64,000 nt of DNA from Trametes villosa (GCA_002964805.2 PUDQ02000015.1:310001-374000), one strand, 5' to 3'; counted from the stretch's first letter, positions 1 to 12,607 are shown. Program-made: numbers and translations. Notes: generated from the letters alone by a model not told the origin.

Positions 1-842
1 GAAGTAGCTGGTATTCCCGCATATGGCATTTAGGCGTCTACTGCGACCGTCCACGTTGGGCATCGAAATACAAAATCCCGTACGGAGAGCACCGAGCAAC
101 GCGGTATTGAGACATTCGAGAAACAGACATAGGGCACAGGCACCATTCCAGGGCGCATATAGGCTGTACAGCAGCGCTGCGCCAGGGACAGCGACGAGCA
201 GTGAAGCAGGTCTGCGTGGGAATAGGGCGGCGCTGCCAGTTACGATGGCACCACGCTCGAGAAAACGCGTCGCAGAACTCGAAAACGTGACGGGAGCCCA
301 GATAATGCATGCCATGAAGAGAGGACTCGCGGACGAAGCGAAGCTATGAAAAAATTGTGGCGGGGAAGACAGCTCACCTCGTGAAGGGCGTGTCCACACT
401 CTGGGACAATATGGGGTTTCTCTCCGGGTAGCCTGAAGCTAGAGCTCAAGGGTTCTAGGCAGACGGGGCACTCGTCTTCGTCGTCGGAAGAGTCGTGGCT
501 GGAGACTACAGGTAGAGGTGCAGCGACCATTGCGGCGTATGGGTGTAGGCTGGCGCTGTCGGAGGTTGTGTATGAGGGCGGCTTCGCAGACGAGTTCCCA
601 GAGTAAGCAGAGTGCAGCGACGAAGCCGAGGTAGCGCGGTGGGGTGTGCGCTGGAAGACGGAGCGAAAAGAGGCAGCGAAGGAGTTGGCTCTGTTCCCGG
701 GGGCGGCGGTGCGAGGGGTGAGGAGAGGAGAGGAAGGAGGGAGTTGATGGGCGGCTGAGTTGGACTGATGAAGTTCAGTCTGATGTCTGGCCGTCGAACT
801 CTTCTGAATCGGAATCCAACTTGTCGAGAATTCCGACTTCAT
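1..842 (-). CDS. RING-type zinc-finger protein, N-terminal part (runs off left edge)
   Basis: The first exon runs from 842 to 378 and ends at a clean donor (GAG|GTGAGC). It encodes a Ser/Thr/Pro-rich N-terminus of about 120 residues, an acidic stretch, then CPVCLEPL and PECGHALHE, the first cysteine pair and the central Cys-His region of a RING-like finger. A plausible second exon starts at 211 after CCCACGCAG and begins TCFTA, supplying the next cysteine. Such fingers usually act as E3 ubiquitin ligases or protein-binding scaffolds; that role is inferred. The expected next CxxC pair is not clean: the frame following TCFTA stops at 38, while another frame stays open to the edge and carries CALC. 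The gene may therefore be frameshifted or use another acceptor. The rest lies outside the window, and the start at 842 is simply the first Met of the open frame. Confidence 0.5.
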
Positions 843-3567
843 GCAGGACGCACGCGCGGGGGCGTCGGGAGAAATATAAGGGAGAGGAAAAGAGCGGAGC
901 GGACGGCGTCCTGTCGTCGATGGCGGGGCGGTCGAGAGTGCAGTTAGAGCGAGAGCCGCGCCCGCCCATCTACTCGTCGTTAATTACCCCCCAGGCGACC
1001 GATCCAGATCTCCCTTGTTTTCCTCGCGCTCCCGCATAATCCGCCCGCCCCTGCGCCCCCGCGCCCGCCAGGGTCACCCACTGTCTCGCCTGGGGCCCTC
1101 TGCGCGGCCGAGCGGTGTCCATTAAGCCTCTGCGCCCCCGTCCGGCCCACAATCGCGAGCCCGCCGACCGCGCTCGCCGTGTGCAAACAGCGCACAACAC
1201 GGCCGGGGAAATACACAGGCCCCGGCCGACCTGCCCCTTGCGGCCTAGGCCCGGGCCTGACGGTCCCGCTTTTGGGAATTTCCGCACGCGCGGCCGGCCT
1301 CTGTTTACCACGCGTCGGCGAGCGCTCCCACATGCATCTGCCCATCACCACCCTGCGTTCCATCAAAGTTGTCCCAAGCTCTCCTCCACACGTCTGCGGC
1401 CTCGAGCGTGCAAACGTCCTCCAAACGCTGCGTCGGTGTATAGCCCAGCGCTGACAGCGCGCCAGCGCCGCGCCCGTCGAGGATTGCAATGTGGCACGTC
1501 GATCACAACGCCTCGAGTCCCCGGATCACCCCCCACGGCCGTACGGAACACCGCCAGCCTCGGCCAGCGAGCTGAGCCACAATCTCCCGCTTTCCCACCT
1601 GGGCGATGTTCGCATGTCCCATCAAAGAACGACTGACGAGCTTTGAATTCAGAATGCGCATGAACACACTCGCTTGCTGCACGGCCGTTCCAGAGGCAGC
1701 CCGTTCATCTTCTGATAATCCGCCGCCGGCTTCTAGCGGTCGGGGCACTTTCTCTAGATGCTACTGTGCGTGATGATGGCCACCGACACCAGCCTGCCAC
1801 ACCTACGTCGTTCAGGGGTAAGCCACGCCGTCCAACTTCTCTGATAGCTCAATCATAACTTACCGCCTGGGTGGGGATCAGACTCCCATTTCTGAGCGAT
1901 CCGCGGAACACTAAGAAGAGCGCTTGCTTTCTGCTCGCATCCTCTAGCACAGTCAGCTACGGGAGCGCACATCTTCCGGACTTTGTCTCGAAGTAGAACC
2001 GCTACCGTCGTGACGGGGTACGGTATGCTACGGTACGCCCGCCTTCCTACTCGCACGCTGATAAGCAGACTGACCATAACAGTAGGCATCTTGCACAGAT
2101 GTGATAGACACCGTGCGCTGTTGATGATACATCATGGCATCCAGGAGGGACTGCGGGAGGGCACCGTGGCATCCCCGCGCAGCCCTTCGTCGTCCGCGAG
2201 CTTGTTAAAGGTCAGCACCCGCTGCAGTTTTACCCGAGTCTCCCGCTGCAGGCTCCGAACTATTAGTAGCGCGTCGGACAACGTGCGTCGGGCATCTATG
2301 GCTGGAGGTTCTACAGCCGCCCCGGGCTTCACTTTTCCCTGGAACGCGCGGTATAGCGTCATCGCCCGCGATGTTCTCAGCTCCCGGGCCAAACGCGCGC
2401 TTCCTGCCGGCGCACACCACCTGCCAAACCTTCGAGCTGCATCGCTGAACTCTCGCCCGTGCCGGCGGTACTGTATGCCATCAACTGCTACATCACCCCC
2501 AACACCTGTCGATGAGAGCGATATACTCTGACAGCTCCGATTGCGTACTCGCCGCATTGTGAGAGCGTCCGTCGTCGAATTAGCCTGCCCAGGCTCGTCG
2601 TGTTCCCGCGTTACGTTGGGCCAAGTCGGGCACTCCGGGGCCTTGCTTGCGGCAATGCCCCGGCATGTCAGCTAGGGGTCGAGCTGTGGTCGATCTAGGT
2701 ACGTTCCTGCGAACAAATACTGCAACATGCCTCACTAACAAGCGCCAGAGGTGGTGACATTGACAGTGCCTGAGAACACACCAACTCCGTTATACAGCGC
2801 GATTGCCTCTGAGGTATGGGGGCGTCTACCCTACGCGAACCGCTCCCCGAGTCGAGCCTCCGCGCCCTGCGGCGAAGCGCTGCATGTGAATGCCCCCTGC
2901 GGGAGGCTACTTCATCCGCTGGCTTTCGTATGGGCGTCCTGACGGATGTCATCAGTCGCCCGCTGCTCGTCACCTCAGAAGGTATAGCCCCCGGCCGTCC
3001 CGGCCCAATATGTTGCCACCGGTATGGCGTCCGGGGACATATTCTTGCTTCGAGCACGATGCTATCAGTGCTGGGATGCCGGGGTGGTATGTTCCTGGCC
3101 GGAACATGTTCAGGACAATCTTCGAGTTCAGGGGACTGAGGACTGGCGCCCGGGGCCGGTACTTAAGGTTGCTCGAGCTCACCTCGCCCGCCACCCGCGG
3201 GGCTGCGCATTCAATGATCTGTGCTCCGTGTACCTCGATTCAATTAAAACACGTTGTAATGCTAGGTGACATTCGCAACTCCAACTCCAAGCAGGGAACA
3301 GAACATATGGAGACACATGAGGCACAGCCGGAGACCCCGAACTTACTGAGATGCCGCCGCCACCGGAACCGGGGACTTGAATACCAGCGCTCGAACGCAC
3401 CCTGGATGAGGTCTCGGGACGCAGGCACAGCGCCCTCGGACTCCTATGCCACATAGCACGTCACCGGCACCCACATTCACTTGTCAAAGCCTGAAGCCCA
3501 AATCACGAACGAGTTCAGGCAAAACGTCCGCAGACGCCGATGGGTGGCGCAGCGTGCAGGCATCGAC
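843..3567. other. Intergenic region with a GC-rich promoter-like segment
   Basis: No gene is supported here. About 1000-1350 is very GC-rich and lies directly upstream of the minus-strand RING gene, so it is probably its promoter or 5' leader. Short open frames on both strands (for example 2132-2557 minus) show no recognisable domain, splice logic or paralogue. No hairpin of the family found elsewhere in the window was seen. Confidence 0.4.
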
Positions 3568-5411
3568 TCAGCTCGGCGACCGGCGCATGCACTGGGAAGG
3601 ACCAGGGTCCCCCTCGGACCTGCCATGTGCCTCGGAGCGCATACGCCGCAGGTCGTCTCCGGCAGGGTACGGCCACTGTGCGCTATGCCGCAGCGGGTGC
3701 GCAACAGTGTACCCCGAGGTGCGCCGCCCCGAGGCCCCAGGGCGCTGGCGCACTACAGGACCAAAGTGGGATGGCTCGCTCGCCTCCCGTCCAAAATGGT
3801 CTTGCGGCGTCATGCCATACCTGCCACTAGCAGGAGCGTGGTATGCATCTTCCGGTGCTAGGGGAGTGCCACTAGGTCTGGGTTGCGGGGTGGCAAGTGC
3901 GGCAATGTGCTCATGCGGCATCGCGTACTGCACAGGCATGTTCGCGCCGCGTTGAGCCTGGCGCGGTCGGTAGGCTAGATGTGCTTGTGCCGGTGGCGTC
4001 CAGCTCTGAGGCGTGCCTGGCCCATAAGAGGAAGAGGAAAAGCTGGGAGACGTAGGGCTGCCGGTGTAGCAGGGAGACGAGGCCGGCGCAGGGCTCTCAG
4101 CATAGTAGGAGGTCGGAGTAGACGCGGGAGCCTCAGGGTAGTAGGGGGTAGGGGTAGATGCAGCACTCTCATAGTAGTATGAATCCGGGGTAGCCGCCAT
4201 AGTCGCAGGATAGTAAGAAGTCGAGGTAGAGGCAGGGGTATCGGGGTGATCAGCGGATGGGGTAGACCTAGGACTCTCGGGGTCGTATTGGCTCGGGCTA
4301 TATTCGGGGCTCTCGGGGTCGTACTGGCTCGGGCTATATTCAGGGCTCTCGGCGTAGTACGGGGCGGTGGTAGGCGCAGGGTTCCCAGTGTAGTAGTGAA
4401 ACTGGATGTACGGATCGCCGTAGGCAGCCGAAGGGGCAGGCGCAAACGTACCGTCCTGGTAGGCTGCATAGCGCGCGGCATGGTAAGGGGGCAGAAACGA
4501 AGCTGCTTCCTGCCTGGGGCTCACGGGATATGGGGAGGTCGCCATGTATAGGTGGTCGGTGTATGAGTGGCGATGACGGATGTGTTCATTCGTAGGGGGG
4601 TAGACTGCGGGATAGACCGGGTAGACTTGGGGATTGGTGGGCGGGGCCACCGAGGGGTTGAGATGGTAGGGGAGAGCATAACGGCCTTGCAGGGAGTAGT
4701 TAGTGGCGTCGGGAATGTGAGCGTATGCCACGGCGCCAGGGTCTGGTGCCATATACACGGGGTGGTCAGTGTGGCCAGTAGTAGAAAGAGCCGTTACTGA
4801 GTCTGAGTCTGCGTCAGCGTCCGAGTCTGCGCCAGCGTCCGAGTCCGAGTCTGCGTCGGCGTCGGCGTCCGAGTCTGCGTCCGAGTCTGCGTCGGTTGCC
4901 ACAGGAGCGTCATGTTGTCCATCAGGCGTCGATGAGCGGGATGCCTATACAAGTATGAGTACGACGCATACCAGGAGGTATGGTGCACGTACCGTTGCAC
5001 CACCTTCTGAGGGAGTTGCACTGATAGAACGGCTTGGGCCCGCTCCCGGAGGAGGGGTGAAAGAATCCTGCGACGACGCGGTACTCCGAGTACGCGCTCC
5101 ACGTCGCGAACGCCCGTTGAGACTCAGATGCTCGTCCATGGCCTGAGGAGTGGACGCGTTGCTTGACGCGGACGGTGAGGAAGCTGGTGAGGATGGAGGA
5201 GTCGGTGGGTACGAGGGTGGCGCAGAGGCTGGCTGTGGCGCGGCTGTAAGCTGTCCAACGTCGGGCATCGAGAGTGGCGGGAACCGGTAGTTCCAGAGGG
5301 GGAACTAAGCATGGAGTTCGTCAGCTTCCAGTCCCAATTGCGAAGGAGATGCAGCTTACGACATACCAGGTGCGCAATGTGGCTGAATACTTCGGGTAGC
5401 TTGTGGGGCAT
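3568..5411 (-). CDS. Array family member 1: disordered Asp/Ser- and Pro/Tyr-rich protein, 577 aa
   Basis: Three exons join in phase: 5411-5367, 5304-4993 and 4944-3568, giving 577 codons plus stop. Exon 1 is only 15 codons. Exon 2 is Pro/Ser-rich with a basic NLS-like patch ([18 protein letters not shown]). Exon 3 opens with an Asp-Ala-Asp-Ser tract, followed by a Tyr/Pro/Ser-rich region with repeated ESPEYSPSQYDP units. No signal peptide, membrane segment or known domain is visible. Gene size, the short first exon with a phase-0 intron, and the basic patch match the other array members (574 and 580 aa for members 5 and 7), but the C-terminal RSTYSS tag is absent and I saw no hairpin downstream, so this is the most diverged member. 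Function unknown; a nuclear disordered protein is the most that can be inferred. Confidence 0.6.
4262..4345 (-). repeat. 39-bp direct repeat inside array member 1
   Basis: Two nearly identical 39-bp units in tandem encode ESPEYSPSQYDP twice. The frame is preserved, so it is an in-frame coding duplication. Confidence 0.75.
4797..4902 (-). repeat. Coding minisatellite, Asp/Ser/Ala codons
   Basis: Short 6-9 bp units (GACTCGGAC/GACGCAGAC-like on the minus strand) repeat across about 100 bp and encode alternating DADSD residues at the start of exon 3 of array member 1. It is likely to vary in length between strains. Confidence 0.8.
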
Positions 5412-6760
5412 GGAAACCGGGCGCGAGGCGAGTACAAGGGTACAAGGCGATGTGTGGGAGACAACAGTGCTCACCGGCGATCCAAATTTCTGTAGGAGCC
5501 TTTTATATGCGGGGTGGAATGAGAGAGGTGCGCCGCCTCACCTCGGTGGCGAAGGAAACGCGCGTCTGAATACATCGTCGAGGGCGATGTGCTTGCGACC
5601 ACCTAGCGGGGCCTATTAATCTGCGGTAGGAAGTCCGACAAGGCTTCTGCGCGTCCTCTTCACATCTTCTCACATGGCGGAGTGCGAGGCGATGTGGTTC
5701 TTTTACGGGAGATCAAGGAGGTCCCAGCGGTGGCGTTACAACTATGGTATAGAGTACGCGATACGGAAGGCGTTGGCGGTGCACCTTCGGCGGCACTGCA
5801 GCGCCTAACGCGAAAGCGGTAAGCGAGAGTGTATACGCACCGGAAAACACGAGGTAACGGGTGGGGTTCCCCAAGGATGCCCTCTGGCCCGGGGCGTAGA
5901 TTCCCTAAAGTCGCGGATGAGGTGACTTGTAGCACCGCTGTTCCGAAGGGCTCGAGTCATTTCCGTAGATGTTGCGGCTGGAATGCGTTTTCTTGGGTGT
6001 TATGGGTACGTCACCACGTTGAGTTGCTGATATGGAAACTTCCCAGAGTGAACGGCGTGATGTGGCGGGAGGAGTTTCTCGACCCGTTTCAGGTGAGATA
6101 TCATGCGTGCAGAGCCGTCGTGGAGAAAGGATGTTCCGTGGAGCTGTCGTGGCAGAAATAGCAGCGCGCCTGTGCCAGAAACTGGCCTGCACATAGGGTG
6201 ATCTGAAGGAACATCCTATTCTTGCGTAGGGTGTTCGCAGTGAGAAGTAGCGAGGAGTCGGAGTGCTGACATGCCGGAACCCAGAGCAGAACGTTGGGTG
6301 CCCATGGCAGTCACGCCCTGGTTTCATAAAGACGCAGTAGCATAGATAGCTCCGGGAAGGTGGGCGACTACGTTGAGGGTGAAGTTGTACGTTTTGTGCC
6401 ACGAGTGACGAGCGCTCGACGGTCGGAACCGAAACCAGCCTGGGCGTCTAGAAAAGCTGTGTCCAAAGATAGCAGGTGTCGTAGTTTGCTAGCCACGTGT
6501 TGCGACCCCGCCTACCCCGCTAGAGTCACTATTTCTCGAGGAAAGGACGGATGGTCGTAGAAGCTACTGATGTACTCAAAGTTGGATCAGAAGCCTTTGC
6601 GGCTACAGGTAATGAGGTACTTACTCCTCCGCTGTGTGTACCCCAGAGACGAGAATAATCACTGGCGACGCTCTGTGATCCGCCTTACCGGACCCCGCAG
6701 CTCCCTCCGAGTCTTGTGCTCATAATGTCAGCTTGTCGTCGTATACACGCATCACGGAGG
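5412..6760. other. Intergenic region between array member 1 and the copper ATPase
   Basis: This holds the upstream regions of two divergently transcribed genes. Open frames such as 5905-6402 (-) have no recognisable content. The conserved upstream box of the other array members was not found here in the expected orientation. Confidence 0.4.
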
Positions 6761-6765
6761 CATAT

Positions 6766-6776
6766 AAAGGGCCAAG
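6766..6776 (+). promoter_or_regulatory. Candidate TATA box of the copper ATPase
   Basis: CATATAAAGGG lies about 270 bp upstream of the ATPase start codon at 7043 and is the best TATA-like element in the upstream region. Whether it is used is inference. Confidence 0.35.
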
Positions 6777-7042
6777 TCCAGCCTACTGCGGCGGGCTGAG
6801 CACTGGTCGTGGTGAGCGCGAAATGATGAGGCGTGAGAAGAAATGTCCGCATAAGGGAAAGCAGAAGTGCCTCAGCCCCTGGAGCGGCAGACCGCGCGAC
6901 TTGCGCGTAAGCCGAGCCGTCGCTCCGTAAGCCCGGCTTGACTTCGCTCTCTCACCTCCAGCTGCCGCCGACATAACCCGGTCCTAGCGCAGGCGCTCTT
7001 CATCTTTGCTTTCCTATTTATCTTGTCTATCATCGTCCGACC

Positions 7043-10000
7043 ATGGCGCCAAGGACTCCCATTACACCCGTCATGGCCGGCCTTTCCGCCGCGTTCAACA
7101 GCATCCTCGGAACACCTCGCACTCCCCCGCCAGGCAAGCTCGAGCTCCCTGTCGCCGAACATGAACCCCTTGTTGCCGCGGGCGGGCCCGCCTCGGACAA
7201 GTGCGAGCTGAGGATCGAGGGCATGACTTGCGGGGCATGTGTGGAGGTGCGTATCCATCCGCGGCGCTGATCGGTTCCCAGCTGAGCGAGGTGCAGTCCA
7301 TAGAAGGCATGCTGCGGACGCAACCAGGCATACAGTCGGTCAAGGTCGCCCTGCTCGCTGAACGAGGCGTGGTCGAGTTCGATCCAGCTGTCTGGGACGC
7401 AGACAAGATCATCGGGGTGAGTGCTCGAAGTTCGACTGCCTGCTTGTTCGTCTGCGGATGCGCGGGCGCAACCCAGTGGAAGTCTATTCCCCATGTCCCC
7501 TTCATCTTTGCGCGACCCTACAGACCAACGCCGTGTGCTTGAAGACTCATCTGCGGCACCCAACGCTTTGCTGAGTCGCAGGCGCGGGTGATTGGTCAGG
7601 CCCTCAGTTGACCTCGCGCGATACGCCTACCTATCGCCTTCTGTCATCCCGCTATCGGGGAGCTTAGTACTTCGCATTCACCACCGAAGACTGTAGTTGG
7701 GATTTTTGTGCCGCGCAGCTTGCGCAGACTTGCTCGAGCTGCCACTGGGGAGCCTGGTCGGCCGAGCTGCGTGGCACAGGTTAATAATAGATCTCGAGCC
7801 ATTAACACCATCTCCCGTGAGGACCTCCTCCTCACGCGACCCCGCGAATAAAGGGTGTGAGCGGGGACCCACCAAAATGGTGGAAGTGGAAGTCCGCTTC
7901 GATGAGTCGGAGTTCCACTCGCCCGACTTCCACTTCCACTCGCTGCCCCACTTCCACTCGCCGGCTCAGTTCCACTTGGGGAGTGCGCACGGGCCAAGGG
8001 GGATCCTGCCCAGAGCTGGGACGATGTGGCTACACCCTGGGGACGGCGCGAGGGTGTGGCCTAGGAGACTATGTTGCAGGGAGTGCGGCTCGGCTTGAAG
8101 CTTGCACGCTAGCCACCCTCGGCAGGCGATCCTGTCAACCCATTCCAGGGTGTTGTAGCATCCCTAACTCGGGGTCACCGCCGCCGGCGCTATTGAAGAC
8201 CCTTAGAAGCCCTATATAAGTCTATGCCAGCGGGGGTCGGGCAGACATTCGGGCAGAAACTCAAGCAGCGAGTGGCGAGGTAGCGGCGGATGTGATGAGA
8301 GGAGCGCAACTCGCGCGGCCACATTGAACGCGAACGCGTCCGCGCGGCAAGATGAGCGAGCGGAAGTGGAAGTGGACACAAGCTCCCACTTCCACTTCCC
8401 CAGTGCCACTTCCATTTGCCCAGTTCCACTTCCACTACTTTGATATATACTCGGTGTGAGCTGGAGGCTCTTCTGCGGCGATGAACGCTCTGCTGAGTCG
8501 CACAAGCGGTCAACTGGCCAGGCCGTCGTGCAACCCCTGGCACGGGTTAAGAATAGCTCGCAATATCCGCCGTTGCTCCTGACGGCCTACATTCCTTTGT
8601 TTTCCGACCCGAACCCAGACTATGAGCTCACATGCTAACCTCCACACAGGAAATCTCAGATATCGGGTTCGATGCTACTCTCATACCACCTACACGCTCG
8701 GACACCATCACGCTCCGCATATACGGGATGACATGCTCATCTTGTACGTCGACAGTGGAGAAGGAGTTAGGAGCCATGCCCGGGGTCACCAGCGTCGCGG
8801 TCTCGCTCGCCACGGAGACGTGCATGGTGACGTTCGACAGAACCATGGTCGGGCCCCGGGAACTGGTCGAGCGCATAGAGGAGATGGGCTTCGACGCCAT
8901 GGTCTCCGACCAGGAGGACGCGACGCAGCTGCGTTCTCTTACGCGCACGAAGGAGATCCAGGAGTGGCGCTCGCGCTTTCAGTGGAGTCTCGCCTTTGCC
9001 ATCCCGGTCTTCTTCATCACCATGATCGCGAACAAGATCTCCTTCCTCGCGCCGATCGTCGAGCACCAGCTCTGCCGGGGCGTCTATGTCGGCGACGTGC
9101 TGGCGTTCCTTCTCGCGACCCCGGCTCTGGCCTGGCTCGGTCAGAAGTTTTACAGGAACGCATACAAGTCGCTGAAACACGGGACCGCTACGATGGACGT
9201 ACTCATCGCTATCGGAACGTCGTCCGCATACATTTACTCTATCGGCGCTATGTGCTTCGCTGCGTACAACCGCGAGCTGGACTATCATCCGATGGTCTTC
9301 TTTGACACCAGCACGATGCTTATCATGTTCGTCTCTCTGGGGCGGTATCTCGAGAACAGGGCGAAGGGGAAGACTAGTGCTGCTCTGACCGATCTCATGG
9401 CTCTCGCTCCCTCTATGGCGACCATCTACACCGACGCGCCCGCTTGCACGCAGGAGAAGAAGATCGCCACCGAGCTTGTCCAGGTCGGTGACACCGTGAA
9501 GCTCGTTCCCGGTGACAAGGTGCCCGCGGACGGAACCGTACTCCGGGGCACCTCGACCGTGGACGAGAGCGCGGTCACGGGCGAGCCGGTCCCGGTTCTC
9601 AAACAGGTCGGAGACAATGTCATCGGAGGCACGGTCAACGGGCTGGGGACGTTCGACATGGTCGTCACGCGCGCCGGCAAGGATACTGCGCTCGCGCAGA
9701 TCGTCAAGCTCGTTGAGGACGCGCAGACCTCGAAGGCGCCCATCCAAGAATTCGCAGATAAGGTCGCGGGATTCTTCGTGCCGATGGTCATCTCGCTCTC
9801 CCTTGTCACCTTCGCCGCGTGGATGGTTATCTCGCATGTGCTCGACGAGACCGCGCTCCCCGCGCTCTTCCACAGGCACGGCGCGTCGAAGCTGGCTGTG
9901 TGTCTCCAGCTGTGCATCTCCGTTGTCGTCGTGGCGTGCCCGTGCGCGCTTGGCCTAAGCACGCCCACCGCGATCATGGTTGGGACCGGCATGGGCGCGA

Positions 10001-11379
10001 AGAACGGGATCCTGATCAAGGGCGGGCGTGCGCTCGAGGCGAGCCGGTTCATTAAGCACATCGCGCTCGACAAGACGGGCACAGTCACGCAGGGGAAGCT
10101 CACCGTCGCGGCCTTGGCGTGGGCGCCGGCGAGCGACCACAGCGACCTGCACAGCTACACGGAGGACGGCCGGCAGTCGCTCGGGGAAGCTCCGCTGACG
10201 ACGAAGTGCTTAGGCAACATCTCCCGCGCGGACGTCATTGCCATGGTTGCGGCGACAGAGGCACGCTCGGAGCATCCCCTCGCGAAGGCAGTCGCGGTGC
10301 ACGGCAAGGAATTGCTGAACAAGTCGATGGTACCTATCCCCGAGGTTTCGATCCTGACGTTCGAGAGCGTCACCGGTGCGGGTGTGAAGGCGGAGATCGG
10401 CCTCCCTGGGGGCAAGGACAAGTGCACCCTGTACGTCGGCAATGCGCGCTTCGTCCTGCAGACGAGCGACGCTCAGCTCCCGTCTGTCCTCGCCGCCTTC
10501 GATTCGGAGGAGTCCAACCTCGGCCGCACGTCCATCTTCGTCTCACTTTCCGTGGCCGGAAAGCCCCCCGTTCCCATCCTGGCGATCGCTCTCTCCGATA
10601 TGCCGCGGCAGTCCTCCGTGTATGCGATCAGGGCGCTGCAGGACATGGGCATCGAGGTGAACATGTTGACCGGTGATGCGAAGGCGACCGCGCTGGCCGT
10701 TGCGAAGCAGGTCGGCATCAAGTCGGAGAACGTCTGGGCGAGCATGAGTCCGAAGGGCAAGGCCTCGGTGGTGACCGAGCTTATGGAGAAACACGGCGGC
10801 GGTGTGGCTATGGTGCGTATTCACTCATACTTCTTCGTCCGCCTTCGGTTATGCTGACTACGGGTGAAGGTCGGAGATGGCATCAACGACTCGCCCTCCC
10901 TCGTTGCGGCGTCCGTCGGCATTGCGCTCTCCTCTGGCACCTCCGTCGCGATCGAGGCGGCTGACATCGTGCTCATGCGCTCCGACCTCCTCGACGTCGT
11001 CGCCGCGCTCCACCTCTCGCGCGCGATCTTCGGCACGATCCGGCGGAACCTCGTCTGGGCGTGCCTCTACAACGTGCTCGGCATCCCGCTCGCAATGGGC
11101 TTCTTCCTCCCGCTCGGCCTGAGCCTCCCGCCGATGGGCGCCGCGGCCGCGATGGCGTTCTCGTCCGTGAGCGTCGTGACGAGCTCGCTCGCGCTCAAGT
11201 GGTGGGTCCGCCCGCAGACGAGCCTGATGCCGGGCGAGAGCGTGCAGCGGGAGACGATCCTCGACAGCGCGCGCGAAGGGCTCCGGGATGCGTGGGACTC
11301 GGTGCGGAGCGTGTTTGGTGCGCGGCGCGATGTGTCGGGGTACAGCCAGCTGCCGGTAGAGATGAGCGAGGCGGTATGA
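7043..11379 (+). CDS. CCC2: Copper-transporting P1B-type ATPase (CCC2/ATP7-like), 998 aa
   Basis: Four exons join in phase: 7043-7246, 7297-7416, 8650-10812 and 10870-11379. The protein pumps Cu(I) from the cytosol into the secretory pathway, normally the trans-Golgi, to load copper enzymes such as multicopper oxidases and laccases. Two heavy-metal-associated domains are visible ([11 protein letters not shown] across the first splice, and [14 protein letters not shown]). They are followed by the TGEPVPV actuator loop, the CPC metal channel motif ([13 protein letters not shown]), the phosphorylated aspartate ([10 protein letters not shown]), SEHPLAKA in the nucleotide-binding domain, [10 protein letters not shown], and the hinge [12 protein letters not shown], which is restored exactly by the last splice. 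Length agrees with fungal CCC2 proteins, which carry one or more such metal-binding domains. Upstream copper chaperone ATX1 is the expected partner. The second intron is 1233 nt and carries inserted repeats. Assignment is secure; strict orthology to yeast CCC2 is inferred. Confidence 0.96.
7417..8649. repeat. Repeat-rich 1.2-kb insertion in intron 2 of the copper ATPase
   Basis: The other introns of this gene are about 50-57 nt; this one is 1233 nt. It contains a direct repeat of about 52 bp (7550-7601 and 8472-8522, sharing TCTGCGGC and GCTGAGTCGCA), a second shared segment (7770-7796 and 8533-8560), and two clusters of GGAAGTGG/CCACTTCC units (7877-7980 and 8362-8436), each with the unit in both orientations and so able to fold back. 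TATA-like sequences occur at 8212 and 8441. No transposase frame was seen. It looks like a non-autonomous insertion or foldback element, since decayed. Confidence 0.65.
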
Positions 11380-11914
11380 GGTGCTTGATGTCATATCTAT
11401 ATCCGGGCTCGGACGGTTTTGCGTATGCTCGCTCGTTTGCGGATTGCTCTAATTTACTGGCTCGTTCGGCCTTCTTGGGTACTCACTCGTGTAATTTTAC
11501 TTGCTGTGGTCGGAAGAATGGAGAGCGCGAAATACGTACCATGTCGCCGTATATTTCGCTCGGACTTCGGTCGCTCCCAAACGGGGAGAGTGAGAATTCG
11601 CCATCTACGAAGCGTAATCGATCGATAGCACTTTGACCACCATCCACCACCGTACTCAGAACATTGCAAGGCAGTCCTCCCGCTCGTCCGCCAGCAGCTT
11701 ATGCATCCTTGCTTTCACTTGACGTCCTGATCTCGGTCAGCAAATGTTCGTCGTCGGCCAATTTCAGGGCGGGCCTCTACGCGTCCCGCCCTTCACTGCT
11801 GTCGTGGTCTCATGTCTAGCAAGGCAAGACTAGCCACAGGGCGTAACGTCAACGCGCGCAACGGGTATGTTCCCGACTCCCTTCACCACCTATTCACCCT
11901 GCATGCCCATTGAT

Positions 11915-11954
11915 GAGCTATGAGTGCGTTTCTCCAGAAGCACGCTTATAGCTC
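11915..11954. repeat. GCTATG-family hairpin a
   Basis: Left arm GAGCTATGAGTGCGTTTCT pairs with right arm AGAAGCACGCTTATAGCTC around a very short loop. Confidence 0.7.
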
Positions 11955-12400
11955 ACCAAAGTCGCATCGCGCGTATATAAACGAGGACCTTTGTATCCGG
12001 GATCGTTGTGGTATCAGCCCAGGCAAGGAACCAGATGAAGTTATCGAAACGGTACCGAATGAAGCCGTGTGCTCGGAGATCCGAACGCTGGCTAGCTGCG
12101 CACCCTTGACAGTGCTTCGTATGCGCACGCATCGGGGGGATGAGCGTATCCTGGCTCATCGTCGGCCAGGATCAGCCTAAAATTGGCCGACGATGCACTG
12201 CGGAGCAATCGATGTATGTCATTCAGTCCTCTACGCTCGAGTGCAAGTACTCGATGGATAGGGGAGTACTATGGGTACTTTTGTAAGACGTTAGGTTTGC
12301 AAGCGTGCCCACAGCTCCTCGTCGAAGTCTCGCACATTCGAGGATGATCTCATCGGCAGTTATCTTAAGACCATTGAACGCCTGCGATGTCCATGGAGCT

Positions 12401-12442
12401 GCTATGGGTACATTCTGTAATGTGCACAAATGCACCCATGGC
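12401..12442. repeat. GCTATG-family hairpin d
   Basis: GCTATGGGTACATT pairs with AATGCACCCATGGC. A more decayed copy lies at 12267-12318. Confidence 0.65.
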
Positions 12443-12561
12443 TTGCGCCTGGAGTTCATCGTACATCCGAGGATAGTCTCAATGGCGATGATACTTTGAG
12501 AAGAACTCAATGCACGCTTTGTGGTGCTTCTCTTTTGAGTGTAATCTATGTTTACCGGTAT

Positions 12562-12607
12562 GTTATGGGTAGATTTCTAGACTCACCTCTATAAATGTGC
12601 TCATAGC
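12562..12607. repeat. GCTATG-family hairpin e
   Basis: GTTATGGGTAGATTT pairs with AAATGTGCTCATAGC around a loop of about 16 nt. Confidence 0.65.

Noticed and set aside
2132..2557. 141-codon minus-strand frame left of member 1
   Set aside because: No domain, no paralogue, no splice or promoter evidence; the opposite strand is also open over the same stretch.
8767..9879. 370-codon minus-strand open frame inside the copper ATPase
   Set aside because: Antisense shadow of the large ATPase exon; charged low-complexity product.
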